Assembly: GCA_048013815.1 (NCBI GenBank)
Contig: CM106586.1
Span: 2,728,001-2,792,000 of the forward strand
Reading direction: 5' to 3'
DNA from: Setoptus koraiensis
Lineage: Eukaryota > Arthropoda
DNA: 64,000 bases
Notes under the pieces: model-generated
Told to the model about the DNA's origin: nothing
Databases searched by the model: none
What the model saw: only the letters and a program-made list of their open reading frames with translations
Program-made: the position numbers and the translations under genes
In this document: in pieces, positions 21,004-34,047 of the stretch
Numbering within the stretch: the stretch's first letter is position 1
Layout: each line of letters opens with the position of its first letter

Positions 21004-22112
21004 CTAGACAAGGCGCGCAAAAACAACTCTGCCAGCGCGCAAGGAAGAAAACTAAATTGGTGGAACCAAAGAGTCTAGAAGATCTCGTTATTCCAGAAGA
21101 AATCAGTGAAAATATAGGAGGCGGCCAATGCGTAATCGCAGACGTAACCGAGGGCAAGGATAGAATTATTATCTTCAGTTCGCCAGTGATGCTCGAACAC
21201 TTGAGCAAAACCAAAATCGTGATCATGGATGGAACCTTCTACTCTGCACCTTCGCTGTTTTACCAAATTTATTCGTTGTTTGGCCTCGCCGGGATTGGCT
21301 CAGCGAAAAAGGCTTTCCCCATGGCTTACGTACTCATGACAGCTAAGACGACGAAACTCTACCGCTTAGTATTCCAACAACTGAAGAGCCACTTTATCAC
21401 ATTTGATTTGCTATTCGAACCAAGTTATTTTCTAACAGACTTTGAGCGGGCAGCAGTGAAAGCTTGCAGCGTTGAGTTTCCGGCAGCGGAAACTCATGGC
21501 TGTTTGTTTCACTTTGGCCAAATAGTGTTTAGAGCAATTACCAGCCATGGTTTGAAGGTGAGATACGGACGTGATGAGGAGTTCAACGCGCAGGTGAGAG
21601 AACTAATTGCATTGGCCTTTCTGGAACCGGATGAAATACCGGAAGCATTCGAAGAAATTGTGCTGTGGATGGGCGACGAGCCTAATGTATCTGCATTCGT
21701 CGACTGGTTTCGAAGTAACTACATCGATAATACCTCGGATAATACAGCAACACAAAGCCAGGTTAGTTCAAGTAAATTCACACAAGAATTTTGGTCGATC
21801 CGTAGTCTGGTTGAAGAACACCTCCCCAGGACCCAGAACTCGGTCGAAGCCTGGCACCGTCGTTTCAACGAATTGGTGGGTAATGCACACCCAGGTGTGT
21901 TACGATTGATGACGATATTACGAGAGGAAATTCATTTTCAGATGGGTCTCATCGATCGAGCAATGAGGGACGAGAGAGGTGATTACACAGGAAAACAATT
22001 CGAAGCAAGAGAAAATGCCATACTGGCGATTGTAAGATCAAGAGACCAAATGACCAGAGCCCAATATCTGACATCCTTGGCAAACAAGATTAAGGGCCTC
22101 ATCGATATTTAA
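21004..22112 (+). CDS. MULE transposase, N-terminus lost in gap
   Basis: An uninterrupted 369-codon frame from the gap to a TAA stop, matching the Mutator-like (MULE, Phantom/FLYWCH-type) transposase core. Visible are MDGTF (first Asp, 21228), the TDFERAAVKA block (second Asp, 21438), the GCLFHFGQ Cys/His motif that follows it, and NSVEAWHRRFN, which supplies the likely catalytic Glu (21845). A FLYWCH or SWIM zinc finger would be expected upstream, inside the gap. The frame is intact where visible and AATAAA lies 56 bp after the stop, so the copy may be recent. No terminal inverted repeat can be assigned because the left end is missing. Confidence 0.85.
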
Positions 22113-22167
22113 TTCAGGACAGAGATCATGTATCATCATCCTAATCATGTCATTCTTATTAATCATC

Positions 22168-22173
22168 AATAAA
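22168..22173 (+). terminator. AATAAA signal of the MULE transposase
   Basis: Canonical polyadenylation hexamer shortly after the transposase stop codon. Confidence 0.5.
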
Positions 22174-22238
22174 GCTGAACAATATCACTAAAAAATCCAT
22201 TGAGATCCCATATTAGTTTGCCCGTTAACTTGCAGGAT

Positions 22239-22475
22239 GGCAGGCCTTCGGCCTGCCATTCGGCCTCGGCCTGCCGTCCACGCCGGATGCCTACGGCATC
22301 CGGCGGGACGACTGACGGCCTCGCCGGGCACCCTACGGCCTCCCGTCCACGCCGGATGCCTGCGGCATCCGGCGGGACGGCTGGAGGCCTTCGGGCACCC
22401 TCTCAAACTAATAAAAGACCTTTCCCGAGGGCTGGGAGTCGAGTGGGCGGGGCCCGTGAACGGACCGGGTTGGAA
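22239..22475. repeat. GC-rich hairpin repeat, inverted relative at 8620-8780
   Basis: Two tandem units of about 67 bp each contain a near-identical stem-loop GCCGGATGCC NNN GGCATCCGGC (22282-22304 and 22351-22373), preceded by another (GGCAGGCC TTC GGCCTGCC, 22239-22257). The adjoining CTGGGAGTCGARTGRGCGGG segment matches the complement of 8620-8660, and CGTCCACGCC ... CCGGCGGGAC ... CTGACGGCC also matches there. It is a dispersed repeat family with at least two copies here, of unknown class. ORFs through it on both strands are by-products. Confidence 0.65.
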
Positions 22476-22504
22476 CTCACTACGGTGACCAATTTGTCGT
22501 TGAA

Positions 22505-23221
22505 GTGAGTTTTCGTTGAAACGCATTTCGTTGTTTTAATTTTTCGGTAAAGAGATTTTCGTTGAAATGCCTTTTCGATGTCGCTACTTTCGACGAAAAT
22601 CTGTCGTTGAAGTGTATGAGTCGGTGTCGCTACGTTCGATGTTTTGTCTAAATCCGGATCCTAACACCCTATACAATCTGTGCTTGTGTGGCTACCACAG
22701 TGCGTTCAAGAAAATGCACTGTGGAAGGCAGCGTAGCATAAACAGTAGAAAAAGCATCGCTTGATCCCGCCACCCTATAGTTGTGCAAAGTTGTTCAATC
22801 CTGTGCAGAGTGCACAGCAGCTACCAAACGTTTATTCCAATAGTTTATTGAAAGAGAGTAACATGTTTATATATGGCACAGAAGTGCTCTGTGCGTGAAC
22901 AGAAAGGCGGCAAATCCTCTCAATGAATCGTTGAGCGCGCCATCTAGCTTTCGATCTCGAGTTACATTTTTATCGCGTGTGACAGGACAGAAACACGAAC
23001 ACATGATTGGTATTTTGATCGTTAAAAAAAAAACGAAGGGGCGCTTGTAAACAATCAAATCAATTCCCCAGCGAAGATATTTCATATATTTATTCCATAA
23101 CATTAAATATAACATACCCCAATTAACTAATACGATCAGTATCATGTTAGCCAAGAATTGGCTGTTGATAAGTACATCATAATTCATCTGTTTCTACTAC
23201 GGATACCGCGTTCTTCTCACC
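22505..23221 (+). other. Upstream region of fry
   Basis: No gene is visible. It begins with imperfect TTCGTTGAAA repeats (22500-22610) and contains an inverted repeat with 9-bp arms CCACAGTGC / GCACTGTGG (22695-22724) and an A-run at 23025. The fry promoter and 5' UTR should lie in its right half. I see no clear TATA box. Confidence 0.4.
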
Positions 23222-26200
23222 ATGGCAAACATGGATTCCTTGCTTACTTGTAGTCCCCAATCGGGGCAGCCACAACAACAGCAACAACAGCAGCAGCAAC
23301 AACAACAGCAACAACCTTGCACATCCACCGGAAACAATCTCGGTGGCTTTGGTACTCTGCCCTGGTTCACAAACAATAATCAGAGTAGCGGGAGGCGAAT
23401 TGTTGAACGGCAGGCATCATCACATAGTAACGACTCTATTAGTCTGCCATTATTTATTACACAAGATAATCCAAAACCAGCTGAATTTATAGCAAGAAAA
23501 ATATTCTATGATTTTACTGTGATAGCCGGTAAGAAAATTGACCTCATACTGTCCCAGGATCCCGTTGAGAAAGTTCTATCAAAATCATTGCAGCGAGGCG
23601 AGGATGCCAACTTCGATCAGATGTTGGTTGCGTTGGGATCCATCAGTGAACATTGTCTGCCATCATTATTGAGGGCCTTAATTGCCTGGTACCATCATCA
23701 ACTTAATTTAGACGAATTTATCCAGCAACACAATAAAAATACTGTCGATAACAACGCTAGTGATACATCGTACAACGCTGGCACACTGGTGGCCAGCCAA
23801 CGTAACTCTGATTTAAGTCAAATTGCTTCTAGGAATTCAATTTGTCAATTGCATCAGCAACAAGATTGCTCTCAAACAGAATGTATGACATTAGCTAGTA
23901 ATGCCAATGATAATAATAATCAAGCCAGCAATTGTTCCACATTGCGGTCGCAATCTTCTAGTCATCAACTCGAAGCTAACTCACCTGCCTCCAATATCAA
24001 CACAAGTGGTGGCGGTAGTAGCAGTAGTGGCGGTGGTGGAAGTGCTAATCAAACTTTATCAATCATTACAACAACCACAACAGCAACCACTACAGCAACA
24101 ACTACCACCACAACAACTACTCTGACTACAAATGTTACATCCGCGAACACGACTGCAGCTATCTCAAGGCATTCCTCTTTCCTGACGAACTCTTTGGCTC
24201 TCAGTTCGTCTGTGGGCTCCCAAGCGTCGCTACTCGGAATGATTGTACCACCTCAAATGAATACAACAGTACCAAACATTGTCAGTGGTTCTGGAACAGA
24301 TCACACTCTGGCCTCTTTGTTTTCGCCAGCATCGTTAGATCATCACATCAGAACAAGTCAACTAATATTGGATTCAAATCAAACCCTCATTGATGTTAAT
24401 TTATTGAAGAAGCGCGAACTGGCCATCGAGTTCATATTCTGTCAGGCTCTCATAGAGATATTCGGTCAATTGTCGCTACATCCTGGTCACGAAGATCTCA
24501 TAAATCATATAGAATTGATAGCGTTTCAACATTTCAAATTTGTCGAAGGTGAACAAAGTGAACCAAATATCACAAATATACACATGTTAGCAGACTTGTA
24601 CGGCGAAGTGATTGGTGTTCTTGCCCAAACGCGCTTCCAATCTGTGAAGAAAAAGTTCATGTATGAATTGAAGGAGCTCAGATCTAAAGAATTGACCACT
24701 CATACAACTCAATCTATTATAAGTCTATTGATGGGCATGAAGTTCTTTCGTGTTAAAATGGCACCCATCGAAGAATTTGAGGCAAGGGTTCAATTCTTAC
24801 AAGAATGTGCCAACTATTTCCTTGAGGTCCGCCATAAGGATATTAAGCACGCTCTGGCTGGACTATTTGTTGAGATATTGGTGCCAGTTGCCGCCTCAGT
24901 CAAAAATGAGGTCAATGTGCCCTGCTTAAAGAAATTTGTCGATTTACTCTACCCTCAAACTTTGGACATGTGTATCAAAAAGAAGCATGCACTCTCTTTA
25001 TTCCCTCTAGTCACTTGTTTGCTATGCGTCAGCCAAAGATCATTATTTCTGGCCAATTGGCACATATTTCTGTCAATGTGTTTATCTAATCTGAAAAATA
25101 GGGATCAGAAGATGTGCAGAGTGGCTTTAGAGTCTCTATACAGATTACTATGGGTTTATATGATTAGAATCAAATGTGAGAGTAATACAGTTACACAAAG
25201 CAGATTACATTCAATAGTAAATTCGCTTTTTCCAAAAGGCTCCAAGACTGTTGTGCCTAGAGATACCCCACTGAATATATTTGTAAAAATCATACAGTTT
25301 ATAGCACAGGAAAGACTGGACTTCGCGATGAAGCTAATCGTATTCGATTTGTTATCTGTGGAGAGGCCCATAAAAGTTATATTGACTCCAGAAAGAATGA
25401 ATATAGCATTGCGGGCATTCTTAGTGGTAGCAGACAGCCTTCAACAACGAGAGGGTGAACCTCCGATGCCGAGATCGGTTGGTGTTCTTCCATCGGGAAA
25501 CACCTCTAGAGTCAGGAAGACATACCTACAGAAGATGCTCACCGAGGAGGCAGCCAAAAGTATTGGTATCTACCATTATTATCCACACGTTAGACGCTCT
25601 TTCAATGACATTCTCAGAGCGTTGGATGTTCACTTTGGTCGACCACTTATGTTAACAGTTACACATAACATGAACAAAGAGCCCGATGGTATGATATCCG
25701 GCGAGAGCAAGCCAAAAATTGATCTATTTAAGACATGCGTCGCAGCAATACCAAGACTAATGCCCGACGGTATGTCAAAACAGGATCTGATTGATTTGTT
25801 ATCTAGATTGACTGTGCATATGGACGAGGAAATGAGAGGTTATGCGTATCAGTCATTGCAGACACTGGTGACCGACTTTAACGATTGGCGAGCCGACGTA
25901 GTTGAGGGATTCACGATGTTTCTCACTAATGAGATAAACGATACATTTAGGCCCTTGGTGGACAACGCACTGAGAATGTTATTGCAGTTACTGTCAAATT
26001 GGAAAAATGCCATCACGGTTACATCAACATCAACGCCAACATCTCACCGGAATGGTTCGACAGATTCTGGCGATCACAATCAACAACAGTCAGTTGTTAG
26101 TCGCCATGGCGGTGGTCAAATGGCAGCGCGCAAAAACAGGATATTATGTGAGATGAAAATATTGGAGAAAGAGATCAGTTCTAGTGAACTGGAGAGATTT

Positions 26201-27101
26201 TTCAGCGTATTCCAAACTGTCGAAGGTTTGGCTCTGGTGATGTTGTGTAGTTGTAGGCAGCCAACTAGAAAATTGGCAGCGCACACATTGCGTGAATGTC
26301 GTCTTCTGAACAAACAATATATTTCTATGGCGACGGTTGCCTCGGCGGCTGGTGACACATCTATGAGTAACATGTTACAACAACGTCTCATAAACGGAAG
26401 ACAAAATCCCGACGAATCGGTGGCGGATGTCATTGACAGAGTGGCGCCCAATGTTGCTGAGTTGTGTCTACCCTATTTGTCCGCTAGCGAAAGACAATTT
26501 CTAATGACGACTCAATTGGTGGATCTACAATTATTGGCAGAGAGAACGGGCACCTGTTGGATATCGGCCTCACACTCGGACCTAGAAGGCTCCTCCAATG
26601 CGTCCGCTTCATCGTCTTTCTACCAAGGAACTGGAAATCAGCAGCATAGGACATCAGTGTCCAGTGATTGGTCGGTTTTGGTGGATCACCGCCACCAGCA
26701 ACAACAACAACAACAATCAGTTCAGCAAAACACTTCCTCTACAAATTCCAACTCAAATGATAGTAAACATTATCAACTGAATGCTTGGCTGGCCTTCATG
26801 GTTGGCTATCTCGACCATGTGGCCACATCGTGTCCATCAGCAACAATTGCTGCGTGGTCAATTGTGTTCAAAAGATTGAATTCCTTATTTAGTTATCTGG
26901 AGCCAACACAGGTGAGCGACAATAGGGCATCATCTTTGTTGTCGCGAGGTTCAACATCGTCATTGAAAAGGCCGAGTAATCTACAGCAACATTCTGATAC
27001 CCACATACTATATTTGGATCTATGGAAATCCTATCTAATGTTTGCCTGTCGCATAGCACCACCATCGGTGTCCATAACGGCACCATCTCAATCGATTATG
27101 C

Positions 27102-27168
<67 letters not shown>

Positions 27169-30100
27169 GCAGCAGCAACAACAACAACAACTGCTAACAG
27201 CAAGCTCTCATCACAACAATGGTGCTGGTAGTAGGCCAAGTGGAACATCAAGCAACTCGGGCACCATTACACATGGCAAGGGTACCTTACTGGCAAATAC
27301 GAGTGATGCAAGTGGGCCAAATGTTTCTGCCATGTCCAACCTATCGGCCTCACCCGATCACTCACTAACTGATCGGAGCGATACTAAATCGCCCCAGACT
27401 CCATTGATAATGGCATCTGTGTTATTTAAGCAAGTTCTAACGTTGCTCCGTAGTGAACAAACGGATGTGACAAATGCAACAATTGGCGGACTGGCGCAAG
27501 TCAATGAGAACATACTTAAGGATTTAATTGATGAGCTAGCTATTTATGTTCGTGAGGCCACAGACAGGAAACAGGAGAATATGCGCCGTAGAAAGAGACG
27601 TGAAATGTTGCGGGTCCATTTGGGGCGTCTGTTTGAACTCATCAGCGAGAAGGGTATATTTGGCAACTGTTCGACATTGTTTAATAACAGCACTTTGGAC
27701 AGAGGCGACAACTCTTACATATTGAACGACACTATTGGTGATTACGTCGAAGGTATGAGATTGTACTTAGAAACAGAGAGCGACAAGGACACTTCACAAT
27801 TGGTGCAAACAATCAAGATTTGTTTCTCAAGATTCTTGCACCATTTTATAAACAGTTTTCCATTGGATTTGAGAACTTCTTTGTTTGGTCGAGATCTGCG
27901 CAAAAATTTATTCTATATATTTGCTAGCTGGATGCCCAACAGGGGCGATTGTTTTTCAAAGTCACAATTGACCTCTTCTAAGTCACAACAAGATCATTAT
28001 CGTGCCTATCACCATGAGCAGCATCAATCCATGGTGTGCAGTCTCAACACCCAAAGCAGCACCAAAACTCCATCCAAGTCTTCAACAAGACAACAATCGA
28101 TCACCCAGAACACTTCAGATAATTCAATTAGCGCCAATAGCAATGGCCACAGCAAATCGGCAACTAGCGATTTTGAAATAGCAACATTACAGGCGATGTC
28201 GTCCATATTATGTTGTGGTTCAGTGTTTAATTCACAAATACTCAATGAGGACAGCTGTCTCTATCCTTGGTTGGTTCATTTGATGTCGTCGAAGGACAAA
28301 TGTTTGAAAGAGCTCGGCCTAGACACGGCAATACTTTTGTTGGAGTACAATCCTGACGTTGGAAACTTATTGGATTGGTTAGTGGATTGTTGTTACACAA
28401 AAAACAATCAGATAGCTGATCTTTGTTTCACCGCTCTGGCCACCATATTTAGTGTTCGCGATCATCCCTGTGACAGGTACATAGCGATTATCAATGTGAC
28501 ACTGATGAATATTGGTTGCCTTCGCTCTGATATTCATCATTTGGCGATGGATTTGATGCGTTTGTTAGACGAGCGATTTCTCATTCCGAACGCTCAGCAA
28601 TTTTTCACTATGTGCGCCGATGAGAGCGACGATTTTATATTACGCAATGCAGCGGCAAAGGAGGTAGTGACAGCTACAACATCACAAAGGATGATAATGA
28701 GAGGTGGCCAACAACAAGATGCCCTGGGCGAGTTACCTGTTTACGATCAAATGATCAACAAGAGGCGCAGTTCACTGGATGACGATTCGCAACTTGAGGG
28801 GGCCGATGACGAACTGCTGCTGATAGGCAACAGCAAGTCGGATCGCGGGGCCGATCAGCAAGGCGACGACGACTACGATAGCACCACTAGGCTGAGTGAC
28901 AATGGCGACACTGACAGGATTCGGAAACATTCCAATGCCAGCAATAATCCGTTTAGTTTCAGCAATAGGTCACATCCGAACAGAATGACCATAAATTTGC
29001 CACCGGATGCCGCTCGAGACAGAATGAAACCGCTCATATTTAGGCACATAGCAAACAATTACAATTCTTGCAGTCAGTCTACAAATACACTAAATAGGGA
29101 ACAATGCGGCCATTCGCAGCAGGACGGTCAACAACAAATGCAAAGCAATCGCAGCCAGCACACCGGGGGCGAAATATATCGGCGTTCAAGCGAGCCCAAG
29201 TTGTCCATGTGTCGCTTGAATGAAATCGGCAGCGGCAATTTCGTGTCGGGAGCCAATGATTTTTTCAAGAACAACCTGGCACACAATCCGTGTCGAGTGG
29301 CCTCGGACAACATACAAACCAATTTCTTTGGTCAGCTCAAAGAGGACCCATCCATGATCGGACTGAGGTCGCCCACTTCGGCCTATCACGAGCGCGTCTG
29401 TTTGCCACTGATACCCGATCATTCGGCCAGCCAGGACAACAACAACCAAAACGGCCAATGGTGTAACCAGTTGGACATTTCTAGACGAATGTCCGAATTG
29501 CATCCGCAATTGACTATGCCCATCATATCGGAGATAACCTATAGAGTTCAGACTGCAACGCCGTCAATGTGCCAAAATTTACTCACTTCATTTTTGCCCT
29601 GGCTCACCAACATGGAATTGGTAGATCACAATCTGGCGCCCAATTGTATACCTCCCATGGCGAGTAGCACCAATCAGACAAATTTGGATTCGGCCCGCAC
29701 TTCTAATCAGGCGAACATCAGGCGCCGATGTCAGCGCAATCAATCGTCGCGAGCGGGCGCCGAGCCGGACATTATGTCGAATCATCATCACGAGACAAAT
29801 CATGAGCAGTTTAGAGCGGATGAGCTAGAGGATTGCATCGTCAATGAGAACGGCCTCAACAGTGTCACTGTGGGCTGGGGCTCATCGGAGGCCACCCAAA
29901 TGGTATTGAACAATTTCTTTCACTTGGCCATTAAGTTTGCCGATCATTATCCAAAAGAGATCGAGGCAATATGGGCCCATTTGAGTGTTAGTATGCCAAA
30001 CAATATGCGCACAATAATCAGATTTTTGTTTGTCATGATAACATTGGCACCAAGCGAGTTGTGTGAGCACGTCAAACGAATTGCTCTATTTATGGCCAGG

Positions 30101-33100
30101 GCAAATATTGGCAAATTTGCGGACGAAATAATGAACGAAATGCAAACAGTAGAGACCATAAATGGTTTAGTGGAACGGACCCAGGCGCCGCCATTTTATA
30201 GATTCACTAATTTGAGAAAATCACACGATGACAATATTGACGACGATGTCATGATGGATGACGCGCTCGACAACGAATTATTCCATTACAACAATTACAA
30301 TGGCACCAATACCAACAACAGCAACAACAACAGTAACAGTAATAGTAACCACAACATCGACAATACGACAACAAAGTCAACAACTAAACTGCAACAGCGA
30401 CATCACCCATTGGACGCGGTCAACAAGAGCAATTTACTGAGTGGTCAAGGCCAGCAAAAGGTGGCCCCCACTCCGTACCCGTTGCCAATGCCGGAATTTG
30501 GTGGTTTTTATGCGCCTCTAAACGACTTTATGCCCTCTCAAGGACAGCCAATCGTTGGTCTGCACAGGTGTAGCTTGGCGCTGGTTTTGGTTTCCGGTGT
30601 CATAGGCAAATGTGGCGTTGTTTTGGACTGGACGGCGCACTTGCCCTCCATGTTGAACGTTTGTTTTCTCGGCTTGGATCACATGAAGCCGTTTGTTCAT
30701 GAGCATTGTAAGCAATTATTGACCGATTTGTTGACATTGTTGAGTCGCCGGTCGCACGTACCCTCATCGCCGTTGAACGCGCTCAGCAAAACAACGGGCC
30801 AAGATGAGGCCCAAGATCAATTGGGTCACGATCGAAATCATCAGCATCATCAAGCGCTCAATCCAAGAATTCATTATTCTCGTTATGTGAAACAATTGGG
30901 CCAAAATTTGGACAAGCTCCTCTCTAAGCCGGTCACTATTTACAATAACAATTGCGAACATATTGCCCTGTACATCAACGAGATACTAGATCATTTTCAG
31001 TGCGAGTTGCCCCAAGCGAAATTGCGCGAACGTTGGGCCGAAGTGTCGCTTCAGTGCGCCCTATCGTGTTCGTCGCGTCATTACGCAAGCCGATCGCTGC
31101 AAATATTCCGAGCGCTCAAAATATCGCCATCGCCACGAATGATGACAGATATTTTGTCGCGCCTGGTTGAGACTGTGTCCGAGCAAGGCGAAGATATGCA
31201 AGGTTACGTAAGCGAGCTAATGCTAACCCTCGAGTCCATAGTGGACGTGCTGGGGCGCGACTTTGACCAGCATCAGGCCGCCACTAGCACCACAGATCAG
31301 CATTCTGGGGCTAGCAACAACAACAACAACACCGGAAATAGCTCTGCAAGTGACGCAAACAATTGTCTGTTGAGGCTCAACAACGACAAACAACAGTCGA
31401 CGGCCACCGACAGCCGGCAGCCGTCGGAGCAAGAGGACGATGAAGAGGACGAGGACGGCGATTACAATTTCAACAATTATCACACAAACGAGGCCAATTG
31501 CGCTCTGTTCTTTTGGATAGCCGTCGTGATGCTAGAGACAGATTACGAGCACGAGTTTCTATTGGCCCTGAAATTGTTACGCAAGGTGCTACCGTTGATG
31601 CCGCTCAATCAATCTGAGTGCATTGGTCGAATTGAAAAGAATCTCATTCAGATGAAATGGGACAATTTCCCTGGTGTTCACGCGCTCGTACTGAAGGGTT
31701 GCACATCGGCCAGCACCTACGAGACCAGCATTGCGGTCCTCAATCAGTTGATACCCATTTTGGACAATCCCATCATAGACAATTCGGAATCGGCCAACAG
31801 TTTTCCGTTCAACGTCATGGCTCAGCTCACTTATCTGTTGTTGCATTACGACGTGCCCAATCAAACTTGTGTGGACATTGCGCGCCAGATTGCCTCATGG
31901 TGCACGGAAAAATCAAAAAAATTGGACAATCTATCTACCGTTATGACATTGTATTCTCGGCGTACGTTCAGCAAGGAAAGTCACCAATGGATAAAATGTG
32001 TTGTGAAATACCTGTACGACGCCTATTCGCACGTATTTCCAAATCTCATATCGTTCCTCATAGAGATGTTAGACAAGGGATCGCAACAGGTGCATCAGCA
32101 CATCATAAGCATATTGTATTGTATACTCAATTATGTCGACATAACCTCGAGCGCGCCAGGCATAAACTCAGACCTGGTCAAAATAGCCAACAAGTACGTG
32201 GAGGGGCCCCAATGGAAGGATGCGCTTAAGATTGTCAAATTAATAGTGTCGCGCTCGTCGGCACTCACCACCCCGAGCTCGTTTTACAGCGGCGCCACCC
32301 AATCTACCAATAACTACTATTCATTCATGAATAACAGTAGCCTCTATCAGAGTTTGCCGCCGGCGTCATCGTCATCATCCACGTACCAACATCCGTACCA
32401 TCATCATCACCATCATAATCATCATCATCACAACCACCATCATTCTTTCACAAGTGGTTTCAGTAGTATGACGTCGCCCACCTCGTTCACTGCCGACACA
32501 CTTAGTTTGGCCTCTAACGCATCGTCGCTGTTGACCTACGGCAACGACAGTCTCGTCGACCAATCAACAAACAATCCATCTAATCCGTCTAGCACTTCCG
32601 GTGGCGGACCTTTGGGCGGCGGAAAACGCGAGCTACCCGGCAGAACTATGGACTTTGCAATGGACATAAAATCGATGCCTCTAGTTGGTTGCAAGCATTT
32701 AATCAACAACAGGTCGTCTACTAACAACGCTGCCGCGGATCAGGTCACCACATCCGCCGCCGCCGCCGCTACCGGAAACGGCAACAGCAGCAGAGCTACG
32801 GCAATGGCTGCCGGCAACAGCAGCAACACTCAAGCTGACAAAAGTACCCAGCACAATTTTTTGAATGTTAATTACGAGGGCGCCGCTTCGCCAAGAAAAA
32901 GTTTATCCTACAACAATTCGTTCAACGAGCACTTGGCGCATCATTGGCGCCGACCCTGGTTGGCCCAAGTTCACATACGCGAACGCTTGGTCAGTTTGCT
33001 GTCGGGCTGCGGTCAGCGCATCGGTTTGCCCAAGAGTCCCAGTGTTATATTTAGTCAAAACAGCGACAATATGCTAGACAATCAGCCCTCAAGTATGGCG

Positions 33101-33394
33101 GGCAGCAGCACCGACGAGATAGCCCAATCGCAAAATGATTTGTCCGAACATGACAAGCTAGACATTGAGAGTTGCGCCGACGAGGAACGCTTCACAATGT
33201 TTAGAGATTTTGACTTTTTGGAATACGAGCTCGAGAGCCAAGAGGGCGACAATCAGGACAACTTCAATTGGGGCGTCAGGCGGCGCTCGTTGTCGCGAAT
33301 AGGCGACACGCCGGACGAGATAACTGTGACGGGCGACAGTGTCAACTTTTGTCCGGATCCGCTCACCGCAGAGAACGACGAACGTTCCGATTAG
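23222..33394 (+). CDS. fry: Furry homologue, single-exon 3,390-aa scaffold protein
   Basis: Furry is a giant HEAT/Armadillo-like scaffold that binds and activates NDR/Tricornered kinases and microtubule-associated complexes, acting in cell polarity, dendrite tiling and bristle or hair morphogenesis. The ATG has a good context (CACCATGG). Conserved blocks in order: an N-terminal block (about residues 75-160, with KPAEFIARKIFYDF), a second run from about 397 to 930 (MOR2-PAG1 N-type repeats), mid-domain blocks from about 1,380 to 2,900, and the C-terminal signature with PWLAQVHIRERLVSLLSGCG near 3240 and FNWGVRRRSL near 3348. Between them lie species-specific inserts: polyQ (about 18-32; 1294-1323), Thr/Ser/Gly-rich 170-390, Asp/Glu-rich and His-rich (about 3059) tracts. 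Length is close to insect Furry (about 3,400 aa). The whole 10,173-bp frame is free of introns and stops, which is unusual for this gene. The protein ends about 40 residues after the VRRRSL motif. Confidence 0.97.
27101..27190 (+). repeat. CAA/CAG array encoding about 30 Gln in fry
   Basis: Thirty consecutive glutamine codons, almost all CAA with a few CAG near the end. A nearly pure CAA run of this length is expected to be length-polymorphic. It lies between conserved Furry blocks. Confidence 0.95.
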
Positions 33395-33490
33395 CGGATT
33401 ATATGAGCATTATCACCAAAACAATGCGAACGGGCATGCATTGCGAGCCAGCCTCACGCTGTTGCATAATTAATGTCAAACAAATTTGTA

Positions 33491-33512
33491 AATAAATAAT
33501 AATAATAATAAA
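33491..33512 (+). terminator. fry polyadenylation signals
   Basis: AATAAA at 33491 with further overlapping AATAAT/AATAAA hexamers in an (AAT)n tract, about 100 bp after the fry stop codon. Confidence 0.6.
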
Positions 33513-33999
33513 TTGACAACATGATTCGATGCTGTGATTGCGATTTACTAGAGAACGAGTATTGCCGCTAGTTGACGGCGTTGCTGTCTCAACTGTCTCA
33601 TGATGATGGTGCGCGCCAGGCGAGATAGATGGCGCACTTGAAAGTGGGGCCCATCGGGGTGCCACTGATACTGCGCGCATTGGGGCTCTCTAGTCAGACG
33701 GACAGACGCAGGGGCGCAGGGGGAAAAGTTGTTGTTGCCAGTTAGTTTGTTGATTAACTAGATCGAGTTCAGTTTGCTTCATGAGGGAACATTGCAAATA
33801 AACAATTGTTTTTATTAGTCGCTCACATCAACAAACCTAAAAGATAATTCGCTCAAGCTTAGCAGAGATTTGTGATTTGTAAATGGCAGCGCATGGCAAG
33901 TGAATGAACGATCACAGTTGAATTGTGTTCGAATTCAAATAGATGCAACAACAAAGTGGATAAGATTTATTTAGCCGACGCAAGCGTACGAACGACAAG
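33513..33999. other. Intergenic spacer between fry and the Ig gene
   Basis: About 500 bp without coding signal separate the end of fry from the likely promoter of the next gene on the same strand. Confidence 0.5.
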
Positions 34000-34034
34000 T
34001 ATAAAGTTGTTATCGCTTGTGGTGCCGTCAAGAC
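34000..34034 (+). promoter_or_regulatory. Candidate core promoter of the three-Ig gene
   Basis: TATAAAG at 34000-34006 with a TCAAGAC initiator-like start about 28 bp downstream. It lies about 300 bp before the signal-peptide exon. Position and spacing are right, but the motif is short. Confidence 0.3.
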
Positions 34035-34047
34035 GGAAGTGATCGCA

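Noticed and set aside
20332-21226. Long ORFs drawn across the assembly gap
   Set aside because: They consist mostly of unknown residues and join unrelated elements.
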